Notes: a model not told the origin generated them from the sequence alone. Shown: positions 30,931-44,114, counted from the stretch's first letter. The stretch: 64,000 nucleotides of DNA from Aspidiotus rigidus (GCA_035079385.1 JAVHKY010000063.1:558001-622000); one strand, 5' to 3'. A program made the numbers and translations.

Positions 30931-31826
30931 CGTATTCACCCTTCGTTCAGTCCAATTAAAGAATAGAAATAAGAATATACATTTTTTTTTTTTGTTTTTT
31001 CCCTGGTGTGAACCAAAATGATTAGATACGGGCTTCGTAAAATTGTAATAATGTTCTTATTACTAGTGAACATGTCTCATAAAATTACGGAATTAATCTC
31101 TCGTGAAGGTTTTACAGTCAAGCTTCAACTAAAGAGGCAAGTCAAACCAACCAAAAGAAAGTGGACTAGTTGATTTTGACTATTTTTTTTTTCTCAGTGA
31201 ACACTCCCTCTTTTTTTTTTTTTTTTTTTTATATCAACAAGCAGCCGTGTACGACGTTTCTGAACGGAAATTTTTGTAGGATTTCATAAATACCAAAAAA
31301 TACCAAGTATACAGTTTTTATTGTCAAATTTCATGATTGAAAACGCCAAAAATTCCGAGCTCTAATTATATTATTTAGGTACTTCTATAACACTCTAGAA
31401 AATTGTAGAAGTTCCCACCAAGTCAATGATTCGTTTCGCAAATAGAATATCATCATTCGATCTCTATCGAACAACAAATAGCATCGCGAGCTTGCTTCGA
31501 TAGTGACATCGCGTACCGTATATGTTTCACAAACGTTTGCCAAATAACTAATTCGATTTCGTAATCCTTTAAACGTGTACAAATTATTGTAATTGCATTT
31601 ACATCAATTTCGAATAGCCAGTCTACTGTGTACGAATCCATTCTGTGCGCCAACTTGACTCGATCGTGTACCTCGTGAGTACGAAAATTATGTATGCGTA
31701 TATACTACTGCATTTTCAACAACACAATGCAGTTAACCAAAGAATGAGAGAAAGACGAAGAATGAATGGTATAGGACATTCGAAGCTAGAGTGCGACAAA
31801 GAGAATTTTAAATAGGTACGCTCTGG

Positions 31827-32282
31827 GTGAACGACGACATCATCAACGAAAACGACAAAACTAATACACGGAACGAAAACAGCAACGACGACGACCAACT
31901 TTTTATGCACAGTATATATTTTCAGCTCCGGGAGGTCCCAGTCTCAATTTGTATTTGTATGACCCATCCACTCGCCTCCTCTCTGGCCGTGTTTGCAATT
32001 GTTAATTGCGTTTCGCACATCTATGGTGCGGTCATTAATATGGTGCCTATGTGTATCCAACCACCGCCCGAAGAGCAATTCATCGACTTCCTGCCGATTT
32101 TCCGCTCTTTTGTACCCTTTTCCCCCATTTATACAATGCACCGTTTGACCGCCGTCGCGTCGCCCCTTGCGTCCGTCAGCCATGTATATTATAATTCGGT
32201 AATACAGACGTACGTATACGAAACCCGCGCCCCAATCAACGATCATATAGAGGCCGAGAAAGAAGCTTCGTTTGTATTCTAA
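31827..32282 (+). other. unassigned open frame of 151 codons
   Basis: This is longer than most chance ORFs in the window and lies in locally GC-richer DNA. The product would have an acidic Asn/Asp-rich start, a hydrophobic middle and no motif I recognise. No splice sites or polyadenylation context single it out. It may be a chance ORF in a regulatory island between the two Runx genes. Confidence 0.2.
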
Positions 32283-34309
32283 TTACCTCGACTTTCGACC
32301 TTCCTTTATTCGCGTAGGCAAATAGTATGTTTGTATGGGTAGGTGAATAACTGCAACTTTCATAATTTCGTTGTGCGAAAACCGGCTATCGCGTATTCGT
32401 CATTCCAAGATACTAGCCACTCATAGAGTACCTAGTTTAACCTTCATTGATTTACGACTTTATGAGGAAACGTGCATAGCATAATCTAATAATATATGAT
32501 CAGCACATATTAAAATATTATTTTAAATACGAAAGCTGGTAGCTCGAAAAAGAAGAAGGACACTCGTGCGAGTGCGCAAGGAGTGCAAGATGGTACACAT
32601 TACTGATGGATGCGCAAGCAAAGGAGAAACCCTTCGTTAGATTTGCGATTCCAGTCGAGTGCACAAGAATACAGGCGAGCAGGAGATAAATCATATAGTT
32701 AGTATCAATATAGTAACGTATGAATAACCGAGTGCGTTCGTCGGGGGCTCGTTGTACAGCCGCTTTATGGCTGTTGGCTGCTGCCGTCGCAGACTTCATA
32801 TACACACGGGTTGTTCGTAGTGTCACTCCTTCGTGTACGTAATGCGTTCATCTTTCTCATGCTATTATTTCAGAGGCTAACCGTGTCTAAATCATCGTTC
32901 ACCCAAACATCACTATCAAACAAACATGTTTCAATTCCATTATTAGGCAGCCAAGCTTGAACCGTTATGAGTGCGTGTATCGTGTATATCTCATCCTATT
33001 TTAACAATTTGGTTTCTTCTCCTTTTCTTCCTTTGCAACCTAACTACGTTATCGCGACCCTTTTGTTGAAAGTAACATACCAGTTTTTACAATAGATAAG
33101 GAAATGTTCGTTCTGTGTTGAGCGAGGTAATGGCTCAGAAATAGTTAGTACACACAGCAAACAAGTGATGCACGCGAATCGACCATACACAAGGGAAGAA
33201 AATATGGCTTTCCATTCAGCCAATCATACCTCGTCTCGATTGGTATTCGTTACAGAAAAAATTTCGACAATTTACGGTAGAAGTACAACCAACGTGAATA
33301 CGACCAATATATCTCCGAGTAATCTCGCGGGATCTGGGAATTTTGCTCAATACTTCAATAAATTCATAAATTTTTAAAAAGCATTCTTTCTTTTTCAATT
33401 GCATTCCCGGTCTGCAAAGGTGGATTGTTTGTCACTCCATTTCGCGTGGTCTTTTCGTGCTCATTCGCAATTCTAAAATTCGAATCATTATTCGATTTTA
33501 TAAATATACGATTCCTAATGTTTCTGAAATCTATATTTGACTCAGTGATTTACTAAAAAAACAACTTCTGTACATGGAGAGGAATAGATAGGGCTACAAA
33601 GGAAGAGTATTGTTTTAATGACGTAGGGTGAATACTTTCATTAAGAGCGTATCTGATGAGTATTCGCGGTATTATTTTCAATGACCTATCAAAATTCAGA
33701 AAAATTGGATTCTTGTCTCTTGTCGATCAATCGATCGATCGATCGGTTTCATCGTAATAGGTCGATTCACAGTAGGTATGCGGGACTGCAAGAGTTTTAG
33801 ATCGAAGAAATTTGTAATTATGGTAACTTATTACAGAATTTCAAAGTTAGCCCTTCGATCCCAATCTATCAATTCAATGTTCAACTTGGTTTAACGACAC
33901 AACCGTCTAATGATACAAACTTTAATTTAAAAGTTTATAATACATTTAAAAAATAAAAAACAAAAATAATTATAAATTTAGACGAAAAAAAAAGACGTAC
34001 TTGAACCGATGTTTCGTTCGCAGACATACATACGGCATCTTCGAAGTCAAGATTAATACTGATTTGGGATTGAAATCGGAGACGAGAGGAAAGAAAAAAA
34101 AAATCAGAACAGAAGCTAGTTTATTGTGTCCGTCGTGTTTGATTTCTTTTTTCTTTTTTTTTTTCATAAAAGTTCACGTTTTCGATTGTACCGGTACGAT
34201 GTTACAAATTGGTGTTATTATATGTGTTAAAATGGTCAATTATATGGAAAACGAGGAAAATGCCTAATGTTTTTCGAAAAAAATTGTAAGCACACAGACA
34301 CGTAATGGA

Positions 34310-34700
34310 TATTTTTTTTTCTCAGGTTTCGGTCGTGCTTAATTTGAAAGAAGATAAGTTTCGGCTTCTTCAGTCCGCGGTTAATGAACTTGCTTTTTAA
34401 TCGAAGACCGATTAATTTACCTGAGTCTTTGGCGAAGTCATATTGAATAATCAAGAAATGCTCAGCCATTGCGGATTCTAATGGTTTTTTACAATTTTAC
34501 GGAGTTCGGTGCTCGCTGAGTCGTGTTTTGAAGTTTCGCCCTGTTTGACCAATATACTGGGCGCCGCATAGGAAAAAGACTACGCTTGTCGATTTTCAGA
34601 ACATAAACTGCTGAGGGAATAAACGCAGCTAAAGGATGGGTAAAAAATGAAATCGTATTTACGCTATCTTTATACAACTCCCTCACAATAATTCATTGGA
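34310..34700 (-). pseudogene. Penelope-like GIY-YIG fragment, different subfamily
   Basis: Across one frameshift the minus strand encodes VYVLKIDKRS, CGAQYIGQTGRNFKTRL, SEHRTP, a stop, then ESAMAEHFLIIQYDF. QYIGQTGR and the later SAxAEH segment are diagnostic of the nuclease of Penelope-like elements. The sequence is too different from the 18757-20546 copies to be the same element. Stops and frameshifts make it inactive. Confidence 0.75.
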
Positions 34701-36719
34701 CTGTACGTGCGTCTACAAAAGCTGGTTTATACTTTTCAATTTTTTTTTTTTTTTTTTTTTGAATCTTCGACTACATACTCGTAATCATGAACAGCGCGAG
34801 CAAAAAAAATAGTTTCAATGAATAAATATACTTTTCAAACACATACGCCGAAAGTACGTTTATTTTAGATTACGAAATTGCATTCATCGTTCACGAATAA
34901 GAATCATGAAAACAGTGGCGAAAAAACTCAGCAACAATGATTCTAATTGGACAAAGACCTAATCGTTTGAAGAACGACTCCACTAATTTACAGATTCCGT
35001 GAATTGCAATAAAACACTTGAAATTTTGGAAAATCGAATAATTCAAGTATTAGCAAATTGCTTTCGGCGTATGTTGTTTAAAAAACTATCTTACAGTACG
35101 AGCAGCGACGTAAGAAATATCGCAACTCATTTGATTAGCTCCACTCGCTTCGCTCGTGGTGCTATATGATCAAACTCGTTGTGATAATTCTCACTTTTGC
35201 TGCTCGACAGTAATATACTATTATCCTCGTAAGGCTAACGCGCAAATAGCCGTGGTTAATTCATTCGAAATTTGAGTGAGGTTTTTGAAGATGAAGAGCC
35301 GGAAAGTTTTTGGGATCTACTGTTTCCTCTGCTCCTTGCGCGTACAAAAGGCTATTACTGTTATGTTAACAGCAGTTTGTAACACGCAATTAACTATCAA
35401 CTATATTAGAAAGGGTTTGGAAGCGTCACATTGCGTCCCGCGCCACTCCACGTCGCGCAACCTTCTATATGTATACCTAAAGGGGTGAGATCGTAGCCGC
35501 CATTTTAACTATCCGGTGTCAGAACAAACTGACAAAATGTAATTAAGTGTCGGTAAAGAATTGGACGCTACTTCAGTTTCACTGACTGCTAATATTACTT
35601 ATACATTATTATAAAACGGAAGACAAAAGGGGAACAAGAGAACGGACCGACATGAAACAAAGAGGAGAATATAGGACTTTTAGATATAGTAAGGCCAGAA
35701 TTAATGGGATAAAGATTTTTCTTCTTTTTAATGCCCGTATTTGATTAATGAAAATTACCTCGATCTTTCTTTTATTATATTTCATTTTTTTCTTTTGCTT
35801 CAGAAGTTGGAAGAGACTCTCGACACGCTCGCGAGGATGACGCCAATTCGATTCTTTATATTATCTTTATTGTATACGAATATTGACCATTTCCAACAAC
35901 CTCTGCAAAAGTAGAAGACTACACCGATGTATGCAGGAGAAAATTCATGTAGTTCGGTTCATACAACGAATCTCGCATGTACATGCGGGAATCTGAGATA
36001 TTGAAGTAACTTTTTTGACCGCTTGTCACGAACAGAAGCCAATGATATAAAGTTCTTTCGTACTTACTGGAACGCTTGTTTCAAATTTTTTCGAGTACTA
36101 CGTCAATTCGTTCGTAAGTTGTCTATGTGAGTTCCTCGCTCGCAGTATATTTCATTATCGTCGATGACAGCGTGAATAGGTTGTCATTGTTTACTCCTTG
36201 GAGTTTAAGCTTCATTATTGGTAGTATGTACCGGAATTTATAATAGCACTCGTTAAACTTTGCGAGAACGAGAAACATTAACATTTCTTTTTTTTTTTGT
36301 AGGTAATCGCATGAGTAAGAAACTTACTGTAGATACAAACCATTTATTGATACATCATTTCATATTTTATGTCCTCTAGGACGGGGTCAGGACGGTAGCC
36401 TCGCCCCCTCCCTCATAAAATAGGTTCTCTGTTAAAAGTGCCACATGCCGTGGAACCCGGTCTCTACTTATGATACTTGACTCAATTAACTTACACTCGT
36501 GGTCACTTTTCTTAGATTCATTTTCTGATCAAATATAAATACTTCAAAGGGGAAATTGGTAGGGATTCCACTGGTCACAATGATTGATATAGCCAGTCCT
36601 AGCTCTATTGAAACCATGGCGAGCTGTTTCGTAATTAGTGCTCTCATTTCAGGAGATGTGCGAAGGGTGTGAGAGAATTCTAGGTGCATTTTATTACAAA
36701 ACTTGTACTCGTAAGATAA

Positions 36720-38747
36720 GGAGAGATTTAGAAATTACCACAACGAAAATCAGGTAATTTGAGCGAGTAGGCCTACGGGATGTTATACACAAAGTAAATC
36801 ATACATTGAAGTGAATGGAAAATGTTTATAGTACATAGAAAACGCAAGAATAAACCCATTTTTTAAAAATTATGTGGTATGTTGAGGAAGACTTGAATAA
36901 GTTATTCGCATGAAGCAAAGAACTCATTTTATCGCGAAAATACTTTATTACTCGCTTCTAAGCAGACAATTTTTAGCATTTTTCAAACATCAAAACAAAA
37001 TTCCGAAGATCTGCGAGACTGAGAGAATGTAGATAAAAACGATCAACGCGGAATTGTGTTCAGGTCAAAAGGTACTTCTACAAACACCTTTACTTGTTCA
37101 TACGTTTTTTGAAGGCTCTTCATGTATATTTTGAGTGACAATCAAGAATTTTGTGATCAGTTGAGACCGATAAGACCGATTAAAGTCGACCAGGAGACAT
37201 TTCCAAAGCAATACAAATCGACCGTTCATGACGGAATAGAGAGGCTGATTTAAGTCAGATTGGTAAAAATTTTGTAGAGGTTCACTCGAGATCAAATTAA
37301 AATTTATGTGACGAAATGAGTTTAAATGGATTTGACATGAATCATTTGGCCCTGCAACTGGTACTGATATCTTTGTAGAGTCAATTTCAATAATAACTGT
37401 ACAGACGAGATTCGTTACTTTCAATTTTATCTATTCCACAACGACTTTGAAAGAAGTAGATTTTGAATGAATTTTTGGTAGAAATAAACTTCTCGCTGCA
37501 TTGTAGATACCCTCTGAACCTTAATAGGTAACCTAACTATTTATTTTTTCATTCATTCAGTGTTGTAGCTTTTTCCATCAAACGAGTTGGATTCTATAAT
37601 GAATGATTGAATCAGTTGTATTTCAATTATGTTAAATAGTAGCAATCTTGCGATATTGCAAACTTTTGAGGTCACGTGTTGTGTTATCATCAAGGATGAT
37701 TATGAAAGTGCAGATAAAGCATTAATTCAACCTCATTTATGTGCATGTATTCATTCGTGCATCAACATTCGGACTTGAAGTCGAGAGAATGAGTTAAGGA
37801 CAGCAATTCAAAATAATTGACGGTTTCAACTTTCAAAATACGTTTCCAAAAGAATCTCAGTGCTGGTTCATCTAGATGGAACTGTTCGATTAAATCATAC
37901 TCGGAATATCCGAAGAAGAATGGACGACACACAGTCATGAGCGAGAAGACGAGAAACAATTACAACGGCACAAAAATTCGCTATGCAGTTAAACGACGAG
38001 CAATTGATGATTTCGGCGAACGACCCTTGAAACTGATTCACAAAGAGATGAAGGGACAGGAAATAGGAACGGAAACTATCCATTGTGTACGAAAAGCAAT
38101 AAATAATGCATCACATCGACGTGTGTTCCTTCTTCACTCGAAAAATATTGACGAAATTCGCATGATCTTATAAACACAACCGAATTATCAGAATTAATTG
38201 ACGAATCTCACATAATAAAGACTGCCTGTGAACAGAATATCATTATATTTTCATTGTCACGTAATTTACACGTATTAGCCAAGAGTTCGAGTTGGTTCGA
38301 AGACGGCACATTCAAAGGTAGCAACATTTCCTCCAATTTTTTGAGGTACATGCAGGGATCGCTCAAAATATATATGAAGAGCCTTCAAGAAACATAGAAG
38401 TACCTTTTGACCTGAACACAATTCCGCGTTCATCGTTTTTATCTACATTCTCTCAGTTTCAGGTCCTCAAAATTTTGTTTTAAAGTTTGAAAAATGCTAA
38501 AAATTGTCTACTTTGAAGCGAGTAATTAAAGTATTTTCGCGATAAAATTAATTCTTTGCTTCACGCGAATAACTTATTCAGGTCTTCCTCAACATACCAT
38601 ATAATTTTCAAAAAATAAGTTTATTCTCGCGTTTTCTATGCACTATAAACTTTTTCCATTCACATTAAAGTTTGGTTTACTTTGTATAAACATCCCGTAC
38701 TCGCTCAAATTACTTGATTTTCGTTGCGGTAATTTTTAGATCTCTCC
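36720..38747 (+). mobile_element. Mutator-like element with long terminal inverted repeats
   Basis: The left arm (36720-37137) and right arm (38357-38747) are imperfect reverse complements about 400 bp long. Outer ends read GGAGAGATTTAGAAATTACC and, inverted, GGAGAGATCTAAAAATTACC. The interior carries transposase remains (37817-38345). No matching 9-bp target duplication is visible (GTAAGATAA versus TATAACTTA), which agrees with age. It is a different subfamily from the one at 16850. Confidence 0.85.
37817..38345 (+). pseudogene. FLYWCH/MULE transposase remnant
   Basis: The first frame gives SSRWNCSIKS (end of a FLYWCH-like zinc finger), KTRNNYNGTKIRYAVKRR and a region ending AINNASHRR. After a stop at 38173 the frame continues with HVLAKSSSWFEDGTFKG, the highly conserved WFxDGTFK block at the start of the MULE DDE core. 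Beyond 38345 the sequence runs into the right terminal repeat, so the catalytic core is missing. Confidence 0.8.
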
Positions 38748-38799
38748 TATAACTTAATTTTGAACGCCTATTATTTGTACATGCATCATCTTTTTTTGG

Positions 38800-39020
38800 C
38801 GGGAGTAATCAGCCGACTCCACGTGGCGCAGGCGCACCCTGGATAATGCAAAATGGACTGGACGTAATTGGATCACCCAAATTCAAGTCAATTTTTCGAA
38901 TCGCCCGCAATAGGCACAACAGAATTCGGTTCAAAATTTTATGACCAACGCGAGCGGGGCGCAGTTGGATGGCTGTTCTTCCGGAGACGCAATTGGGACC
39001 CTCGGAACAGGACACAATTG
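38800..39020. repeat. array of GGAC-xxAATTGG words
   Basis: GGACGTAATTGGA, GACGCAATTGGGA and GGACACAATTGGGA recur within about 150 bp, together with CCGACTCCACG and GGCGCAGGCGC words. The style matches the subterminal arrays of the Mutator-like elements here, but ends and target duplication could not be found. Confidence 0.4.
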
Positions 39021-39070
39021 GGAAAACCCCATTTTGGCACTTAGTTGAACGTCAAAAAAAGAATTCATTA

Positions 39071-39190
39071 TGAATAGAAAGATTTTGAGTTTCGTTTCTG
39101 CACTGATGATGGTAGCTAGTCTACCGAAACGTTTGCAGTTTTAATTTCTCAATAAAAACAGTGGTTAATAGTGCCAGTCTTATACTTTGT
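39071..39190 (+). mobile_element. 120-bp Penelope-type tail insertion with 12-bp target duplication
   Basis: The insert is bracketed by AAGAATTCATTA (39059-39070 and 39191-39202). It contains a hammerhead-like core (39098-39138) and the Penelope-style tail with AATAAAAACAGTGG. It is probably an extremely 5'-truncated retroelement copy, or a short autonomous-looking ribozyme unit mobilised by Penelope machinery. Confidence 0.7.
39098..39138 (+). ncRNA. hammerhead ribozyme-like motif
   Basis: The order is stem I strand CTGCA (39098-39102), core CTGATGA (39103-39109), stem II GGTAG/CTACC with loop CTAGT (39111-39125), GAAAC (39126-39130), GTTT and then TGCAG closing stem I. CTGCA and TGCAG are perfectly complementary. 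AAAC/GTTT could pair in a dimer, as known for the minimal hammerheads of Penelope-like elements. One extra U between CTGATGA and stem II departs from the consensus, so self-cleavage is uncertain. Confidence 0.5.
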
Positions 39191-40139
39191 AAGAATTCAT
39201 TAAATTGCATCATGTCATGGTACCCACATGATTTCCGTGATTTATTTTTGGTCAAACGTGTGTGAAATTCACTTATCATTTCGGAAATGTCCTACACGTA
39301 TATAAAGATAATTTTAATCGTGATTATCATTATCCAAAAGGTCTGAATCGACGTGGATCAAGTACGTTTTTTTTATTCCTGGCAAATATGATAAATTAAG
39401 TGACTACATTATATCGCCACACTGCACATGACCAACACTGGTTGGAACTTCTCTCTCCTGGACTTTATTTAGTTCAGACGTTTTGAATTTGTTATCGAAA
39501 GTTTGTGACTTTATATTATTGAAGATGATGAATGGAAATACATTTTTCGCTGTTCATCAGGTACAATTGCAGGAGCTTGAAAATCTTTTGATGGCGTCAT
39601 GAGCAATCATCATAAGAATGTACTATAGAATTGTATCCAATTTCTAACCATTAATTCAATATGTACTTGACCTCTATGATTAGTATTAATAAATAGAGTC
39701 TATACGTTTCCACCGGTTTTCCCCCACTCCTTTAAGAAAATTGATACTCGGCATCAATTAATTATATCCCTCAAAAAATACCGTATTTTTTTTCGTTTTT
39801 TTTTTTTACACGTTACAGTACACAGCACGCAGCACTTTATCATAAGAGTTGATATAAGGCTCCTGCGGTTCAGTAGTATAATATATATATATCGCATTTT
39901 TTGTAGAGTATTAAAATTTTTTGGAAGCGTATTTCGAGACGGTCTGTTGACTTATGTTAACATGAAATCTGTGTCGTACATAAAACAGGATACTTATACA
40001 GGAAAACGTACAAAGAAGACGCAAGAAGTCGACGCAGGCGGCCGACTCGTCCGTTGGTAATGTTAGCTGCGTCAGGAGGTAGACGCTGATGCGTCGCGTC
40101 GCTGCTGCCATGCTACTAAAACTAAGAAAGATCCACCTG

Positions 40140-41100
40140 TAGCGACCGCAACGGTCGCGTTCGCGGTCGTCTTCATCTTGAAAAAAGTTGGACTTGTAGT
40201 CGCATCGTATCTCGTCACGTCGCCGCACGATAGCTTAGCCGCTAAATAGCGTCAGCGTACGCGCGGTCAACGACGATGCCGAACGAGAGAGCGGACGGTT
40301 TCGATTTTACTTCGTACCGTACACGACTTACCGCCGATCGTACTACACCATTTACCCGCACGTAAATCATCAGAGCGCGTTAATTTATGCCGATGAAGCG
40401 ATGTAATGCCGCGAATAATTCATTACCCTTCGTGGTACACCGAGACTTCCTTCATCCCTACATCGACGAGAATTTAAAACGTCAAAAAAAAAAAGAAAAT
40501 CGCACAGCACCTATACATGTATACGTACGTGAAGTATACGTATATACTCATAGGCACGAGCACGACGAATATGGGTGGGGTTTGGGAAGCCAGGCCCTCT
40601 CCGTCTTTGGCGTACTTTTAAAAACCGGATACGAAGGGGCATCACCCGTATGCATTTCGGGTAGGGAGTGTAAAAAAAGATTTTTAGTTCGCCGGTTGGC
40701 CACAAAGCAAGCGGGTGGCCGCCAACACGACCGCTGAAGAAGACGCAGAAGGGGAATGGGAAAAACGCGAGACACGTATCCGTCTTTGTCGCGCTCACCC
40801 ACATTCGGTGGAAAAAACTACCCGCAATACGGTGAATGAGCGAACGGCAGTGCAGGGTGGTGCCGAAAGAATAGCGAGAATATGAAAAAAGGGGGAAGGG
40901 CCGTCGTCGTCGTCGTCGTCGTCGTCGTCTATATACTGTGTGTAACATCGGGAAAAAAGAGAGAAATTCCTGTCGTTTGCCTTTGGTTGGAACGACAGTA
41001 TCGTCCGCGTGTACGACAACGCATGATCGTTCGAATTTTAAACCAAAGAGAGAATATTATGTAGATATATATATTCATCTATATACGCGCACACATACAC
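40140..41100. promoter_or_regulatory. CpG-rich region upstream of the divergent Runx gene
   Basis: This is the GC- and CpG-richest block near the plus-strand Runx start (41545), with words such as GCGTCAGCGTACGCGCGG and CGTCGCGTCGCTG. It could hold the promoter or a 5' UTR exon. A (GTC)n run lies at 40902-40928. No core promoter element could be fixed. Confidence 0.35.
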
Positions 41101-41217
41101 GCACACACACTTATATCATATTCACCCTCTCCTTTACATGGAAACTACATTTACACACGCACACAGATATACGCTTTTTTTCCTCTCTTTCTCCGTTTTC
41201 TCCCGTGTTATTCTTCT

Positions 41218-41244
41218 TTTTTTTTTTTTTTTTTTTTTTTTTTT
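41218..41244. repeat. poly(T) tract
   Basis: About 27 consecutive T residues about 300 bp upstream of the divergent Runx start codon. Similar homopolymer runs occur near 2037, 9779 (A), 28288 (A), 31209 and 34739. Confidence 0.9.
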
Positions 41245-41544
41245 GGTAGAATTACACAATTTTTATTCGGCGTTGTACACTTGTCGCGTTATGAGGTCTC
41301 ACCGATTTCTTCTACCAAATGTCGTCGTTTATATCTACGTAATTGAGCGTGCTTTCTCAGAGTGTTGTTTTTAATTGTATAATACGCGCATGCGATTTAC
41401 TATACGTGAATTTGAATTCGAGAAAAGTGGAGATATTAATTATTCAATTTTTTAGTTCCTTTTAATTTTTTTGTTTCACATGTTTTTCCATATTTTATTT
41501 TTTGTCAAACTTTAACAAATGAGTTGATCGCGTGTTTTTCATAA

Positions 41545-41935
41545 ATGTGTATTAATGGTCCGATAATTTGCTCTGACGTAACCATGGTGTGGAAGGAAGA
41601 GCATCTGCTGATGCCCTGCTTGTCGGACAATCCAGCGGAAAAAGAGATGTTCAGGAGTATGTGGGATTTTTTGCAACACTGCCACGGTAAATTAGTGTCA
41701 ACTGGCTGTCCGTCAATTTTCTGTTCGGCTTTACCTACTCATCATCGCTCGAATAAATCGCTGAGGAATCCCTTCAAGGTGGTCGTACTGGACGACGTAC
41801 CCGACGGCACCATTGTCACTGTGAAAGCAGGAAATGATGAGAACTGTTGCGCCGAAATAAAAAACTACACGGCTCATCTAAAAGATCAAGTGGCGACCTT
41901 CAACGATATACGATTCATCGGCAGAAGTGGAAGAG
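41545..41935 (+). CDS. Runx: Runx transcription factor, divergent paralog, coding exon 1
   Basis: The exon encodes residues 1-130 of a second Runt-domain protein. An in-frame TAA lies directly before the ATG at 41545, so that Met or Met14 (MVWKEEHLL) starts the protein. Landmarks are [40 protein letters not shown], and the run from [11 protein letters not shown] to IGRSGRG. The GRSGRG loop is intact. Two otherwise strongly conserved positions differ: Ser52 stands where most Runt domains have the DNA-contacting Arg of RTGSP, and His67 replaces the Trp of LPTHWR. The donor GAG|GTACAG is phase 1, at the same Gly codon as in the other Runx gene. It may be RunxB- or lozenge-like, but assignment needs a tree. 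Confidence 0.93.
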
Positions 41936-44114
41936 GTACAGTATTTTACAGTATTTCTGTAGGTACTATTAAACGTCAGTAGAATGTATGAGGGAGCAGA
42001 CACCTCTTTTTACAGATCCCTTCTCATATAAGTGTGAGCTACAAACGCGGCCTTCTAATTAAATCTGTACTCGTAATTATGCAAGTAAAAGGGGGTAGTC
42101 GATTAGTGTATAGTCGAACTAATTAACAGTATCAGGGTGACTCCGACAATCGTCTCCCGCTAATAAAATTTAATACGAAAGAGACGGAATGTAGCTCGGC
42201 GTTATTTCTGGACACAATTTTCGGGAGATATGTATTATATGGTCGCTCGTTTTTGGAGGCTGAAAAACGAAAAAGAGAGTCGACGTGAAATTATGTGTCC
42301 ACGCTACTGCAACTGCTGCTGCTCTTTTTATGTAAAGGTCGACTTCACTCTTTAAAATTAAGTTCGTGATTCGAGTACACAGCAACAACGTGCACAGAAG
42401 CATGGAGAGAGAGAAAGAGAGAGGGGCTTTGATTACGGGCTTTAAATCGAGCTCATTATTGTTTCTAACTGCTACGCCGAATGTGTGTATAAGGTTATGT
42501 CGGTTGACTCGACCATATACGTACGAGTAGATGACTGTCCTATGTGCACTGAATTAGAATGAAAAAGGGTTCGCTCGCGTTTGTGACGAGAGTATATAAT
42601 GAGCTGACGGAATTTGGAATCCTATAAAGCGAAGAACTTATGTATGGGGTCATTTAGTTGATATTTGATACGAATAAATGTACTGGTGCTCCGATTCTTA
42701 TTCACCTTTATCCTAAACTTTGAATTCCGCAGTAGAGAACTCCTCGATCCTTACCAGCAGCTGATGTACTAAATATTACATTCAGCTGCACTGATGGTAT
42801 AATTGTATCTTAATTGTGCAATGATATCGTCAGAGAAAGATTGACGAAATAGTATCTTTTAATGTTTTATACAAATTCAAAAAAAAAAAATGAGTAACAT
42901 GTTTAAATTTGATAGTCCTCTATCATACATGTCGACCTGTTTGTTATTGGTCGAAAAATAATTAATCTACTCGTATCTGCCTCTGAACAGTACATTACAA
43001 TATGTCAAGTATTCGATTTTTTTCTCTGACCGACTTGAGAAGTTTAAGAAAGACGAGATCGAAATTTATTGCTCAAAAAAGGGGCTTAGGAGCGTTGGTA
43101 AATAATTATCTAAACATACCTCAGAAAATTATAAAGCAAGAATTAAAAATCTGTAATTTTTTTGAGTTAGTCAAGAAGGGAATTCATTTCTGAAGCGTTG
43201 GTGTATAGGTCTAAGCATGACTGAAATTCATCCAGGTGAGGATGATAGAAGAGTACAGCGATCAGCTGAGGTCAAAACAAAGACAGTAGTAATAAATATA
43301 ATGTATTTTACGTTCCCATCGATTGGAAGATGATGAGAAATACACGTATTCGTTCACGAAACTAGCTTAAGACGACGTATCTTTTTACAGTAACTAGCAC
43401 TACACTCACCGATCGGAGGCCATCGTTTAATTGTACCCTAGCACAGTGGTCAAAATTTTTTTTTCAAAAATTCAAATTATCCTTCCATCTATTTTATTTT
43501 AAAAATTATTCCTTTTGATTTATTATAATTTATCTCTATTACTGATTTTCTTCTTTTTTGTTTCTTAAATGTGAACATTATACGGTACTTAATTTTTTAT
43601 GAAGTACCAACCGACACTATCGCAGAATCTATACTCACTTTTCTTCCACCGCGATTTTACAAGTATTCATTCTTGTAGCAACACTTATTTTTTTCATCTT
43701 TGATTCATTGTAACCATAGCGGCCAACTTTGAAATAGAAGTTAAAAATTCCAAACTTAAACCTCAGGAATTTCCAATTATTCGTCAGCTAATCATAATTT
43801 TGACCTCCTGGTCCTTGGTCGACAAAGTCTTCCATTTTCTTAATTTAATATTCAAATCAGTCAAGTTTTTCCATGAATGATTAAGAGAAAAACGCTAATA
43901 CACATGCGATTCGTTCACCTTTCTTTTCAAAAAAACTTCCTAATTTATCATAATATTTTAAATTAAATTGTACTTACAATTTTAATTCGCTTAATTTAGA
44001 TGAGCTCGTTTCTCCGGCCGTTTTGTAAAAACTTTATTCCTGAAATTTCAGAGGTGTCGTGAGGCCATTTCCATGAAGATGATTCTTCGCATTCGTTCGA
44101 GGGGGGCCCCTCTA

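Noticed and set aside
40511..40948. 145-codon minus-strand ORF with an arginine run
   Set aside because: The Arg/Asp/Val homopolymers come from the (GTC)n microsatellite at 40902-40928 read in different frames. It is not a gene.
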